DNA of 12,655 nt from Euryarchaeota archaeon UBA4 (GCA_002497985.1 DAFQ01000051.1:1-12655); one strand, 5' to 3'; shown: positions 1 through 7,526, counted from the first letter of the stretch. Translations and numbers: made by a program. The notes: generated by a model from the letters alone, not told the origin.

Positions 1-433
1 CCACGGGCACTTGGACGTGCGTGTATGGCGAGTCGTTGAACTCAGGAGAGTCGAACCACTCCTCCCAGCTCTGGTTCGTCTCCCTCAAAGGCCACTCTGT
101 GCGTCCTTCCTGCCCAAGGAGGAAATATGCGGAGTCGATATTCGAGGGTGCTATCATTTCAACTGATTGAACGCCTGAACCACTGAAATGAAGGGTGGTC
201 CCATTGACCACGAATCCGGATGATGTGTCGATTACCAGATAGGGGATGTGGACGCTCATGGAGCTCGATGCGATTATCTCGACGTCTTGCAACTGGGCGC
301 CTAATAGAGTCCCTGGACTGACCTCTAGATCTTCTGCGGGGATGAGTGGGTCGTTGGCCTCGGAGGTGAGGCAACCCTGCAGGGTACCTGAAAAGATGAC
401 CAGAGCGAATCCAATCGCAGCAATACGTCGCAT
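1..433 (-). CDS. Secreted lipoprotein, C-terminus beyond window
   Basis: Reading the minus strand from ATG at 433 gives 144 codons without a stop, so the gene continues past the left edge. The N-terminus is a classic lipoprotein signal: two arginines, a hydrophobic stretch (about residues 4-17), then the lipobox LQGC with the cysteine at residue 21. The mature part begins with a polar, acidic linker and continues as an apparently beta-rich extracellular segment with N-x-S/T sequons at N77, N120 and N133, possible N-glycosylation sites. No family was recognised. The protein should be exported, cleaved before C21 and anchored outside the membrane by a lipid. A TATA-like box lies about 26 bp before the ATG and there is no ribosome-binding site, which suggests a leaderless message. 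The role is unknown; a solute-binding or surface protein is possible but not shown. Confidence 0.8.
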   Translation of the reverse strand, partial: MRRIAAIGFALVIFSGTLQGCLTSEANDPLIPAEDLEVSPGTLLGAQLQDVEIIASSSMSVHIPYLVIDTSSGFVVNGTTLHFSGSGVQSVEMIAPSNIDSAYFLLGQEGRTEWPLRETNQSWEEWFDSPEFNDSPYTHVQVPV

Positions 434-456
434 TGGGTACGGATATGAGTGACTCG

Positions 457-462
457 TATATG
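457..462 (-). promoter_or_regulatory. TATA-like box of the lipoprotein gene
   Basis: The minus strand reads CATATA here, centred about 26 bp upstream of the lipoprotein ATG at 433. That is the distance expected between an archaeal TATA box and a start site lying on the start codon, so a leaderless transcript is likely. The surrounding 453-464 is nearly palindromic (CTCGTATATGAG), so the same box could also drive taw1 rightward with a leader of roughly 70 nt that carries its ribosome-binding site. Inferred from position and composition only. Confidence 0.5.
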
Positions 463-545
463 AGTTGGGCAGAACGAGTCAGTTTCAAGACGTGTTGTCC
501 ACACGCAGGTACCTCAGACACGGCCCCTCTGCGGGATTCGGAGTC

Positions 546-553
546 GGAGGTGA
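546..553 (+). promoter_or_regulatory. Perfect Shine-Dalgarno site deciding the taw1 start
   Basis: GGAGGTGA is a full match to the anti-Shine-Dalgarno tail of 16S rRNA. The GGAGG core ends 7 nt before the in-frame TTG at 558, an ideal spacing, while the next in-frame GTG at 570 is 19 nt away. This supports initiation at 558 over the longer open frame that reaches back to a TTG at 465. Confidence 0.7.
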
Positions 554-557
554 GTAC

Positions 558-1574
558 TTGCAGAGTCCCGTGACGAAGATTGACCCGGTTATCGCCGCAC
601 GCCTTTCCAAGCAGAAATATCAGCTGGTAGGAGAGCATGGCGGAGTGAAGACTTGCCACTGGACAAAGCAGAGCCTGATCGCTGACAGGTCCTGCTACAA
701 GGGAACTTTCTACGGCATCGAGAGCCATGGCTGCATGCAAATGGCGCCTAATGTGGATACTTGCAACCTGGGGTGCACATACTGCTGGAGAGAGCCTCAC
801 TCAGACACCCTGAACAAGATTGACGATGACCCTTACGAGTTGTACCTGGAATCGGTGAGAGGCCACAGGAGGCTACTAACAGGATTCGGGGGGAATCCCA
901 AAGCGGACCCGGAGAAGTTCGCAGAGGCGCAGAACCCGAAGCACGTCGCGATATCCCTGAATGGGGAGCCCACACTGTATTCCAGACTCGGAGAGTTCCT
1001 AGATATATGCCACCAGCATGGCACCTCCACGTTCCTAGTCACCAACGGCAGCCTGCCCAAGGTGATCGAGAACCTCGACCCCCTTCCCACTCAGCTCTAC
1101 GTCTCAGTGGATGCGCCGAACAAGGAGATTTTCGACAGGATTTGCAAGCCCAAGTTCGACCAAGGCGCCTTCCACAAGCTCGAGCAGACGCTGGGGCTTC
1201 TGCCGAGCCTCGATACGAGGACAGTGTGCAGGCACACCCTGATCAAGCACGAGTCTCTGGGCCATCACGAGGACTACGCACGTTTGGACAACATCGCTGA
1301 TCCGGACTTCATCGAGGCGAAGGGGTATGTGAACGTCGGGAATAGCCGGAACAACCTCTCGATAGAGAACATGCCGACGCACCAGGAGGTACTCGATTTC
1401 TCCAATGCCCTCGCTCCCCTAGTCGGGAGGGAGGTGCTTTCTGACAGGAGGGAGAGCCGAGTAGCGCTGATTGGCAGGGAGATGATCCCGGTAACCCTCC
1501 CTCAGAAGGTTAGGGACCTGCCGAAAGACCTCGGCATAGCCAAGCCACAGAGATTCCTGCTGCCTCAAGCCTGA
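558..1574 (+). CDS. taw1: tRNA 4-demethylwyosine synthase (radical SAM)
   Basis: Taw1/TYW1 makes the tricyclic 4-demethylwyosine from N1-methylguanosine at position 37 of tRNA-Phe, using pyruvate, S-adenosylmethionine and two iron-sulfur clusters. The radical SAM motif CX3CX2C is C69-C73-C76, followed by W77. Three further cysteines, C33, C46 and C59, have the spacing I recall for the second cluster of the Methanocaldococcus jannaschii enzyme (C26, C39, C52), and K48 sits where its pyruvate-binding lysine K41 lies. Other family signatures are HVAISLNGEPTLY (129-141), FLVTNGS (159-165) and FIEAKGYVNVG (251-261). At 338 residues it is slightly longer than the roughly 310-residue jannaschii protein, mainly at the C-terminus. 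The start is TTG at 558, chosen for the perfect upstream ribosome-binding site and the conserved-domain boundary; 465, 492 and 570 are alternatives. It appears monocistronic and its stop overlaps the convergent ABC operon. Confidence 0.95.
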   Translation: MQSPVTKIDPVIAARLSKQKYQLVGEHGGVKTCHWTKQSLIADRSCYKGTFYGIESHGCMQMAPNVDTCNLGCTYCWREPHSDTLNKIDDDPYELYLESVRGHRRLLTGFGGNPKADPEKFAEAQNPKHVAISLNGEPTLYSRLGEFLDICHQHGTSTFLVTNGSLPKVIENLDPLPTQLYVSVDAPNKEIFDRICKPKFDQGAFHKLEQTLGLLPSLDTRTVCRHTLIKHESLGHHEDYARLDNIADPDFIEAKGYVNVGNSRNNLSIENMPTHQEVLDFSNALAPLVGREVLSDRRESRVALIGREMIPVTLPQKVRDLPKDLGIAKPQRFLLPQA

Positions 1575-2563
1575 ACCATGGGCCTGCTGGAGCCGCACTC
1601 GGGGCATCGCTGCTCCACACTGTCACCATACTCATACTTGCAAGCTGGGCAAGTAGCCGCGAGCTTCATCTCAGACTTGCCATCGATATCTATCCTCTCT
1701 TCTGATACCCTCTCAAGGTTTATCGAATCGCGCACGATATCAGGAATCTCAAATCTACCAGGGCCACCAATTTGCGTTAGTATGTCTGGGGGCAGGGTCA
1801 CCGTTCCTGTATCGTCAATGATTAGCTCACGGCTGCCCGATAGGTCTCCGATATCAACATCTGTTCCGTGTTGAGCGACGAAGCGTCCGTCTCTGAGCTC
1901 AAGTGACCGCTCACAGAAGGCGGCGACCTCCCTGTTGTGAGTAACTAGGAAGAATGCTACATCCTCTTGCTTGTGAAGTGTTTTGAACAGATCTAGGACC
2001 TCTCTGCTGGTAATCGGGTCCAGTGCTCCTGTCGGCTCATCGGCCAGAATAAGTTTGGGCTTTGTAATTAGTGCTCGAGCTATCGCAACCCTTTGCTGCT
2101 CGCCTCCGGATAGTTCCTCGGGCATTCCGCGAGCCCTGTCCCCCATACCAAGACGGTCCAGTAATATCTGTGCCTTGGCCCTGGCTTCTCCGGGCAGGAC
2201 ACCCTGATGTCGTAGCGGCTGGGCAACATTGTCCAATGCGTTGAGATGGGGTAGCAAATTAGAGTCTTGGAAGATGAAAGATACTGTGTTCTGACGGTGT
2301 TCGACCAATTCATGGCCAGTCATTCGAGTCAGGCCCTTTCCAGCTAACGAGACCTTTCCTGCGGATGGTTTCATCAATCCTCCAAGGCTCTTTAGAAGTG
2401 TTGACTTTCCTGATCCAGATGGTCCGATTACTGCGACCGCTTCGCCGTCGTAGACTGTGACATGAATCCCCCTCAATGCCACCACGTTTCCATCCTCAGC
2501 ATTGGATTCGTATACGTGATATAGGCTCTCAGCCTTCAGAATCTCGTTATCGTGTGTACCCAT
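1565..2563 (-). CDS. ABC transporter ATPase with zinc-ribbon C-terminal extension
   Basis: This is the nucleotide-binding subunit of an FtsX/MacB/LolD-type ABC system. All catalytic elements are present: Walker A GPSGSGKST (47-55), Q-loop Q99, signature LSGGE (151-155), Walker B LILADE (171-176) and H-loop H209. The ATPase core ends near residue 235, but the protein runs to 332. The extra part holds a hairpin-like segment resembling AbrB/SpoVT swapped-hairpin domains (about 247-273, with TGTVTLPPDIL) and a terminal zinc ribbon with C305/C308 and C320/C323 (CPAC...CPEC). Usual LolD/MacB-type ATPase subunits lack these. The ATG is 1 bp after the permease stop, and the purine-rich GGGGGAGTGA just before it overlaps that stop, so translation is probably coupled. 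It likely pairs with the other ATPase of the operon on the fused permease. Substrate unknown. Confidence 0.93.
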   Translation of the reverse strand: MGTHDNEILKAESLYHVYESNAEDGNVVALRGIHVTVYDGEAVAVIGPSGSGKSTLLKSLGGLMKPSAGKVSLAGKGLTRMTGHELVEHRQNTVSFIFQDSNLLPHLNALDNVAQPLRHQGVLPGEARAKAQILLDRLGMGDRARGMPEELSGGEQQRVAIARALITKPKLILADEPTGALDPITSREVLDLFKTLHKQEDVAFFLVTHNREVAAFCERSLELRDGRFVAQHGTDVDIGDLSGSRELIIDDTGTVTLPPDILTQIGGPGRFEIPDIVRDSINLERVSEERIDIDGKSEMKLAATCPACKYEYGDSVEQRCPECGSSRPMVQA

Positions 2564-2564
2564 T

Positions 2565-2574
2565 TCACTCCCCC
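2565..2574 (-). promoter_or_regulatory. Ribosome-binding site of ATPase 2
   Basis: On the minus strand GGGGGAGTGA precedes the ATG at 2563 by one base, its GGAG core ending about 5 nt upstream. It includes the TGA stop of the permease gene, so ribosomes ending the permease could restart directly on ATPase 2. Confidence 0.5.
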
Positions 2575-5500
2575 TTCAGTACCACAGCCAAATCCGCTTG
2601 CAGTGCTCTCCTCGTTGTGTATAAGAGAGCCAATACAACGGCAATCAAGACAGAGAGATTAACTAATCCCAAATCAAACCAGGGCCAGACTAAATCTCTG
2701 CTAATCGTAGTCGATTGACCCCCGAAAATCTGGAAGATGAATCCGAAAACCGCGAAGAATCCGTTGAAAGAGTAGGCAACAGCCAATCCGAGGGCGACAC
2801 CCATGGCCATGCTTGCCATGATTATTGATAAGATCTCAAACAGAACCAATCTAATCACCTGATTTGAGCTTGCTCCGATTGCTTGCAGAATCGCCAACTC
2901 GCGCTTGCGTTGGGTGAGCACTAGAGAGAGGAAAACAAATGCCGAGGCTACAGAAGCCAGAGATGCGACCACGAATTGCAGACTTAATAGCCCCGGGGTG
3001 CCGAAAATCAAACCTCCATTTCTTTCTACTTCCCTGTGAGTTGAAGACCAGTCTGTGACTGAAGAGGTTTCAGCGTCGGCAGTTAACTCTGCATTGAGTG
3101 TTCTGAGAGCATCTCCACAGTTGTCATCGGTCTGATCGCATAATTCGAAGAACCATCTGCTGGAAGAGAAAGAATCTGCTACAGAATCACCAACCATTTG
3201 GCGGTATGTCTTCTCACCAACCATCAAAGATTGCTCAGTCTCTGTTGTACTTAAGCCGGGAATCCACTCATGTTTCCCCATGTATGTTAGGTTGGCCTCA
3301 GTCACAGTAACGGTGATAATTGGTACGAAATCGGGGCTAAGCCCCTCGAATTCATATGTCTTGTACTCGAAAGTGAAATAGACCTCATCAGAATCAATGT
3401 CGAGGATTTCGACTGCTGCTTCTCCTGCTGTGAATCCATTCCCTGACCATTGACTGACGACCATATCAATGTCATCACCGGGAACTGATTGCTTGTCCCA
3501 GTGCAAGGTATCCTCGTGACCATCAAAAACAATCCAGGTAGTAAGGACGGCTCCTTCTCCCTTTGGATTGGTGAATATACTGGATACCGCGGTAGCGGAC
3601 TTGACTTGCTTCACCTCAGGATCGTCGGCACGAATAATCGCCTCAGTGACTATGGCAATCGCTTCCTGCTCGGTCACTGGTTCGGTGAATTGGACTTGAA
3701 TATCCGCGCCGGACTGGGCTGAGGCTGTCCTCTCATCAACTACCGTACCGGTATATCCCTGAACTGCAGCTAGTGTTACAATTGACAGGGTGAGGAGCAT
3801 GATGACTGCCAAGCGACTAACTGACTCGCTGGAACCGGATCCGCGGAGTCCCCGCTTGATGTCTGAAATTGCCGGTGACCATGAAAGCAGTGCTGAGAAG
3901 ATCTTTGGCCCTGCAGCTCCGATTCTGCCAAGAACAAGAGCACCGCCAATCCACAAGCAGAAAGGTCCGAAGAGTTTGACAACTCCATCAATGAAAAACC
4001 CGGTGAGTATCCCCTCTGAACCAGGGTTTGTGGATTCAATCCAACTATCGGCGAATGCCAATAATCCAACGATGAATATAATCGTGTGTAGCCAATATTT
4101 CGGTTTGCTCTTGGCAGAGACCTTTCTGACACCTTCATCAATCTCGATATTGAGGAATTCCTTGGTTCTGCCATAGCCTAACAGATAGGCCAGTCCAACC
4201 GTCAAAAGTACTGTGAATATGGTGGAGAGTATACTGAGGACGGGATTAACATCGATTTCAGTGGCCCTGAATTCTAGGAATCCGACAGCATCCAAAACGA
4301 GAGGAACTGCGAGCATCGCAATTAGATATCCTGAGAGCCAGGCGACAATGCTGAATACGGTTACTTCCGACATGACCATGCTCGTAAGCCCGCGTTCGGT
4401 TCCACCAATTACGCGGTGAATGGAAATCTCCCTCTTCCTCTGTTCGAGGGATAGTATAAGTCCGTAAATCAGGACTGAGAATGAGAGTATGACAATTGGA
4501 ATCATCAGGATGTAATCAAACAACTGAATCAATGCTAGGAAGAATTCCAAGAATCCTATCGTGGAGGAAATAAGATCATTGTATTCCACTTCAATCTGAG
4601 CATCTGTGTATGTAGCAGATTCAATCTCCTTCTTGATTTCACCTAGCCAGTTCTGGGCATCATTGGTTGAACTAGTGGGAACTAGATTACGATCTACTGC
4701 AAGCCCCAAGTAGCCATGATCGTTTTCCATTAGGATTAGTTTTTGTTCATCACTGAGAACTGAGTCTGTGATGATTAGCGGATTGAATAGAAGAGTTGGA
4801 TTTCCTGCTCCTGCCTCGGAAAGTATTCCTGCCACTCTGAGGTTCTCTACAGTCATGTTTACTCTACAGAACATGTATCCGCTTTGCTCGATTCTCGCTG
4901 TGCCTTCACAGTCACCAAATCCATCATTGATATTCTCAAACGAGAGATAATCAGTGACATAGGTGAACGTGAGTGAGTCAATCGTATCGTTTACGGAGAC
5001 GCCTGCCTGAGATGCGATTCTGAGTGGAAGCAAGATAGAACGGTTTGAGGAAGCGTCATCGGGAAGAGGCCAGGTGCCATACAAAATCTGCTTGGCGTGT
5101 CTTTCTCCTAACTCTCCGTCCCAAATCCCGTCTCCGTAGAAACGAACTATCCTTTGATCATTTATCGGAGGTCCGAAATCACCGGCTTCGGGATAATCCC
5201 AACTTACATTGGCCCAATCGCCCGTCGATCCGGTGGCTGAGATTACATTCAGTGGCTGAGGGACCACAAAACCATCATCTCCGAATCCCCCACTCCATCT
5301 GACTCCTTGACGCCCATACACAATCCCGCAGTCTGAGAATTCTTCCATTAGTACGAAATCATCACACATTGACTCCCACAGAACTGAATCATTGGTTCTG
5401 GCATCTGCATCTGGGCCGGGTTCATCAGCAAAGTCCACCTTAGCATCGAAGGTATCGTTCTCAAGAGAATACTGCAGGAATGCCTGAGAAAGCCCCACAG

Positions 5501-5639
5501 AGTAGGCTAGAACAGTGGTAATGACAAGTGAAGCTAGGAACACTCCAGCGAATATCGCCAGTCCTCTCTCCCTTCCCCTCCAAGCACTCTTGACCGCCAT
5601 CTGGAAGTTGTCAGGCATGGAGAGCAAGCGTTCCTTCAT
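2565..5639 (-). CDS. Fused double-FtsX ABC transporter permease
   Basis: A 1024-residue membrane subunit built as two FtsX-type halves. Predicted helices lie near 27-50, 363-396, 424-450, 468-488, 516-530, 554-570, 609-628, 885-908, 933-958 and 985-1007, about ten in all. The first large outside domain (about 51-360) and the second (about 629-880) each follow a single helix. The characteristic cytoplasmic FtsX motifs occur twice: KREISIHRVIGG (402-413) and KRELAILQAIGA (912-923). Cysteine pairs C92/C104, C244/C258 and C834/C841 in the outside domains could form disulfides. The layout resembles E. coli YbbP and fused LolC/LolE or MacB-type permeases, which move substrates from the outer membrane face rather than through a pore. 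The start is ATG at 5639, overlapping the upstream ATPase stop as ATGA; a TTG at 5666 would extend it by nine residues. G+C is visibly lower than in flanking genes. Substrate unknown. Confidence 0.92.
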   Translation of the reverse strand: MKERLLSMPDNFQMAVKSAWRGRERGLAIFAGVFLASLVITTVLAYSVGLSQAFLQYSLENDTFDAKVDFADEPGPDADARTNDSVLWESMCDDFVLMEEFSDCGIVYGRQGVRWSGGFGDDGFVVPQPLNVISATGSTGDWANVSWDYPEAGDFGPPINDQRIVRFYGDGIWDGELGERHAKQILYGTWPLPDDASSNRSILLPLRIASQAGVSVNDTIDSLTFTYVTDYLSFENINDGFGDCEGTARIEQSGYMFCRVNMTVENLRVAGILSEAGAGNPTLLFNPLIITDSVLSDEQKLILMENDHGYLGLAVDRNLVPTSSTNDAQNWLGEIKKEIESATYTDAQIEVEYNDLISSTIGFLEFFLALIQLFDYILMIPIVILSFSVLIYGLILSLEQRKREISIHRVIGGTERGLTSMVMSEVTVFSIVAWLSGYLIAMLAVPLVLDAVGFLEFRATEIDVNPVLSILSTIFTVLLTVGLAYLLGYGRTKEFLNIEIDEGVRKVSAKSKPKYWLHTIIFIVGLLAFADSWIESTNPGSEGILTGFFIDGVVKLFGPFCLWIGGALVLGRIGAAGPKIFSALLSWSPAISDIKRGLRGSGSSESVSRLAVIMLLTLSIVTLAAVQGYTGTVVDERTASAQSGADIQVQFTEPVTEQEAIAIVTEAIIRADDPEVKQVKSATAVSSIFTNPKGEGAVLTTWIVFDGHEDTLHWDKQSVPGDDIDMVVSQWSGNGFTAGEAAVEILDIDSDEVYFTFEYKTYEFEGLSPDFVPIITVTVTEANLTYMGKHEWIPGLSTTETEQSLMVGEKTYRQMVGDSVADSFSSSRWFFELCDQTDDNCGDALRTLNAELTADAETSSVTDWSSTHREVERNGGLIFGTPGLLSLQFVVASLASVASAFVFLSLVLTQRKRELAILQAIGASSNQVIRLVLFEILSIIMASMAMGVALGLAVAYSFNGFFAVFGFIFQIFGGQSTTISRDLVWPWFDLGLVNLSVLIAVVLALLYTTRRALQADLAVVLKGE

Positions 5640-6346
5640 TCTCCGGCCTCCGTGTCTACGCCCCAAGCCGAACGGATGTCGGATGCTGCAGTGACTCCAT
5701 CTCGTAGTAGCAGCATCCTGTCAGCCATTGAGGCTAGTGTTGGATCGTGAGTGACCATCAAGACGGACATGCCGTCATCCTCGCACAGTTGCTTGAATAG
5801 GTGGATTATATCGTGACCACTCTTCACATCGAGATTTCCTGTCGGCTCGTCAGCTAACAGCAGTGGGCGTGAGCCAGCGATTGCTCTAGCGATGGCAACC
5901 CTCTGCTGTTGACCTCCAGATAGTTGGTCGGGGATGAAATCTAAGCGATCTGACAAGCCAACTTTGTCCAAGGCTTCTCTGGCCTGTTCTTCTGCCTCGG
6001 CCGATGGCACCCCGGCCAACTCCAAGGAGAAAGTCACATTGTCTAGGGCGCTTAGTCTGTCTATCAGGTGGAAGTCCTGGAAGATCCAGCCAACCCCCCT
6101 CCTCCTGACGTCGACCACCCTGCTGGGGGACTTTGTCCCGTAGTTGAACTCCGAGAGAGAGATCGTGCCCGAGTCTGCCTCCAAGAGTCCCCCGATGATG
6201 TTGAGCAGCGTTGACTTTCCACACCCAGACGGCCCCATTAGAGCAACTAGCTCACCAGACTTGATCTCGAGGTCTATTCCCTTCAGTACCTCAAGCCTTC
6301 GCCGGCCAGACCCGAAGCCTTTCTTGAGGTCCTCTACAGTGAGCAC
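5636..6346 (-). CDS. ABC transporter ATPase, LolD/YbbA-like
   Basis: A 236-residue nucleotide-binding subunit of normal length for the LolD/MacB/YbbA group. It has Walker A GPSGCGKST (38-46), Q-loop Q90, signature LSGGQ (142-146), Walker B LLLADE (162-167) followed by PTGNLD, and H-loop H200, so it should be catalytically competent. The start is GTG at 6346, with a TTAAATA box about 25 bp upstream, which fits a leaderless first gene of an operon. The stop overlaps the permease ATG (ATGA), implying coupled translation. It is the first of two distinct ATPases flanking a permease that already contains both membrane halves, so the complex may be an asymmetric heterodimer of ATPases. A short acidic tail follows the core. 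The family-level call is firm; the transported substrate, possibly a lipid-linked or peptide molecule, cannot be read from the sequence. Confidence 0.94.
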   Translation of the reverse strand: MLTVEDLKKGFGSGRRRLEVLKGIDLEIKSGELVALMGPSGCGKSTLLNIIGGLLEADSGTISLSEFNYGTKSPSRVVDVRRRGVGWIFQDFHLIDRLSALDNVTFSLELAGVPSAEAEEQAREALDKVGLSDRLDFIPDQLSGGQQQRVAIARAIAGSRPLLLADEPTGNLDVKSGHDIIHLFKQLCEDDGMSVLMVTHDPTLASMADRMLLLRDGVTAASDIRSAWGVDTEAGE

Positions 6347-6367
6347 AAGATTTCGTAAAATGGACTG

Positions 6368-6374
6368 TATTTAA
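6368..6374 (-). promoter_or_regulatory. TATA-like box of the ABC transporter operon
   Basis: The minus strand reads TTAAATA, centred about 25 bp before the GTG at 6346, within the 34-bp gap after the glycosyltransferase stop. The position suits a leaderless operon transcript. The gap is strikingly AT-rich compared with its surroundings. Confidence 0.5.
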
Positions 6375-6380
6375 TTCATT

Positions 6381-7475
6381 TTAACTCGCGGAGTGATGCT
6401 CGATGGCTTGGTCATAGGCCTCGGCAAGTGCCTTTCCATGCGAATTGGGGCTCAATAGGGCATTTACATGACTCATCAGCTCCTCATCGGGATGCCTGGG
6501 GACTCCCCCTGCCTTCCTCCACTCGGAGTGGATTCTCACAAGCTCGTCGACCCAATCGACGATGCTTGTCGGATTGAGGAGGCAGCCGCTTGGGATGATC
6601 TCGTTGTGAGCGGTGAGGTCCGAGGCCATCACGGGGCATCCAGCTGCCATGGCCTCGGCAGGAGGGTACCCGAAGCCCTCGGACGCGCTGGGGAAGAGCA
6701 GGACCTCGGCATGCTGGAATGCAGCGACGAGCTGCTCGTCGGACACCTTCTCCTCGCTGCCTATGTGTATGACGTTGACATCCTTCGATACCTCATCGGG
6801 GAGTGATTCTATCACTGCCCTAGCGAAGTTCAGCCTCTTCCTCGGCTCGTCGCTCCCAACCGTGATGACTAGCATCTTTGATTCATCATCCAAGTCCCCG
6901 AGAAGCTCTCGTGGCTTGGGATTCTTCTCCGGGCTCCAATAGTCGATATCCACCTGGTGCCTGACGAGAGCCGTTGGCTTACCGGGGAAGGTGGCCATGA
7001 CGTCCATCTGGGTGCTCTCCGATATGCAAATGAGAAGGTCGGCCCTGTTGAGTCCGGATCTGAGTCTGGAGAGGTCCCTCTTTCGGATTAGACCCGGACT
7101 ATGATCCCCCACAGGTACGATAACGTCCCCGCCTCCTATGTTCCTCGGACGGATGTGAAACAGGTCATGCACAGTGACAGCGACAGGTATCTTGCTGCTC
7201 CGGGGGACGAGGTGCGCCTGCTCTTGGTCGGTGATGTGAAGCAGGTCGGCAGGACTTCTCTCAGCCTCGTCAGCGACCCTCTGTGGATGGTTCCTCCACC
7301 TGGTGAGGATCCTGTCGAACGATGACGATGTCTCGTCGTGCTCGATTGTAGCCACTTTGGACCAGTTTGGGACTAGTGCCTTCTGGAGGAGCGACTCGAC
7401 TGAAAAATGGGCCCTGCCCAGGCCCGAACTCTCGGGAAGGGCGGCCCCTCTAGCCAGCAATACTCGCCTCACCAC
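6381..7475 (-). CDS. Glycosyltransferase family 4 (GT-B fold)
   Basis: A 364-residue soluble protein with the two-domain plan of GT4 glycosyltransferases, which move sugars from nucleotide-sugar donors with retained configuration. The N-terminal domain opens with a beta strand and glycine loop (VLLARG at 5-10, SGLGRAHF at 17-24) and carries VTVHDLFHI (100-108). The C-terminal donor domain shows VGSDEPRKR (206-214), where basic residues usually contact the donor phosphates, and an intact EX7E motif, E266 to E274 (EGFGYPPAE), followed by the AMAAGCPVMAS segment. No membrane helix is seen. The start is GTG at 7475 (a second GTG follows at 7472); a possible TATA box shared with the divergent gene is 26 bp upstream. 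It likely acts in glycan synthesis for lipids or surface proteins with the adjacent divergent glycosyltransferase; donor and acceptor are unknown. Confidence 0.88.
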   Translation of the reverse strand: MVRRVLLARGAALPESSGLGRAHFSVESLLQKALVPNWSKVATIEHDETSSSFDRILTRWRNHPQRVADEAERSPADLLHITDQEQAHLVPRSSKIPVAVTVHDLFHIRPRNIGGGDVIVPVGDHSPGLIRKRDLSRLRSGLNRADLLICISESTQMDVMATFPGKPTALVRHQVDIDYWSPEKNPKPRELLGDLDDESKMLVITVGSDEPRKRLNFARAVIESLPDEVSKDVNVIHIGSEEKVSDEQLVAAFQHAEVLLFPSASEGFGYPPAEAMAAGCPVMASDLTAHNEIIPSGCLLNPTSIVDWVDELVRIHSEWRKAGGVPRHPDEELMSHVNALLSPNSHGKALAEAYDQAIEHHSAS

Positions 7476-7497
7476 GCCATCAGCAAGGCGTATCGGA

Positions 7498-7504
7498 CTT
7501 AAAC
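7498..7504. promoter_or_regulatory. Candidate shared bidirectional TATA-like box
   Basis: CTTAAAC on plus, GTTTAAG on minus, is the most AT-rich spot in the 51-bp gap between the two divergent glycosyltransferase genes. Its centre (7501) is 26 bp from the ATG at 7527 and 26 bp from the GTG at 7475. One box could therefore set leaderless starts in both directions. It is a weak match to the archaeal consensus. The plus gene also has a partial ribosome-binding match, GGTGAT, at 7512-7517. Confidence 0.4.
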
Positions 7505-7526
7505 GAGGGCGGGTGATGGGTCATCG

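Noticed and set aside
159..800. Long minus-strand open frame of 213 codons
   Set aside because: It is antisense to the conserved cysteine region of taw1 and overlaps the lipoprotein gene in another frame. Its translation is rich in Arg, His and Ser with no domain, as expected of a shadow frame.
3776..4176. Open frames of about 130 codons on both strands inside the permease
   Set aside because: They lie in other frames over well-defined FtsX membrane segments and show no domain or start signal of their own.
5640..5666. TTG at 5666 as permease start
   Set aside because: It would add nine residues of mostly Arg and Gly inside the ATPase 1 gene. The ATG at 5639 gives a neat ATGA overlap with GGAG just upstream.
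1565..6346. Naming the ABC operon LolCDE, MacAB or BceAB
   Set aside because: There is no MacA-type adaptor in the window and no sensor kinase. The permease has two outside domains, unlike BceB. Only the FtsX superfamily level is supported.
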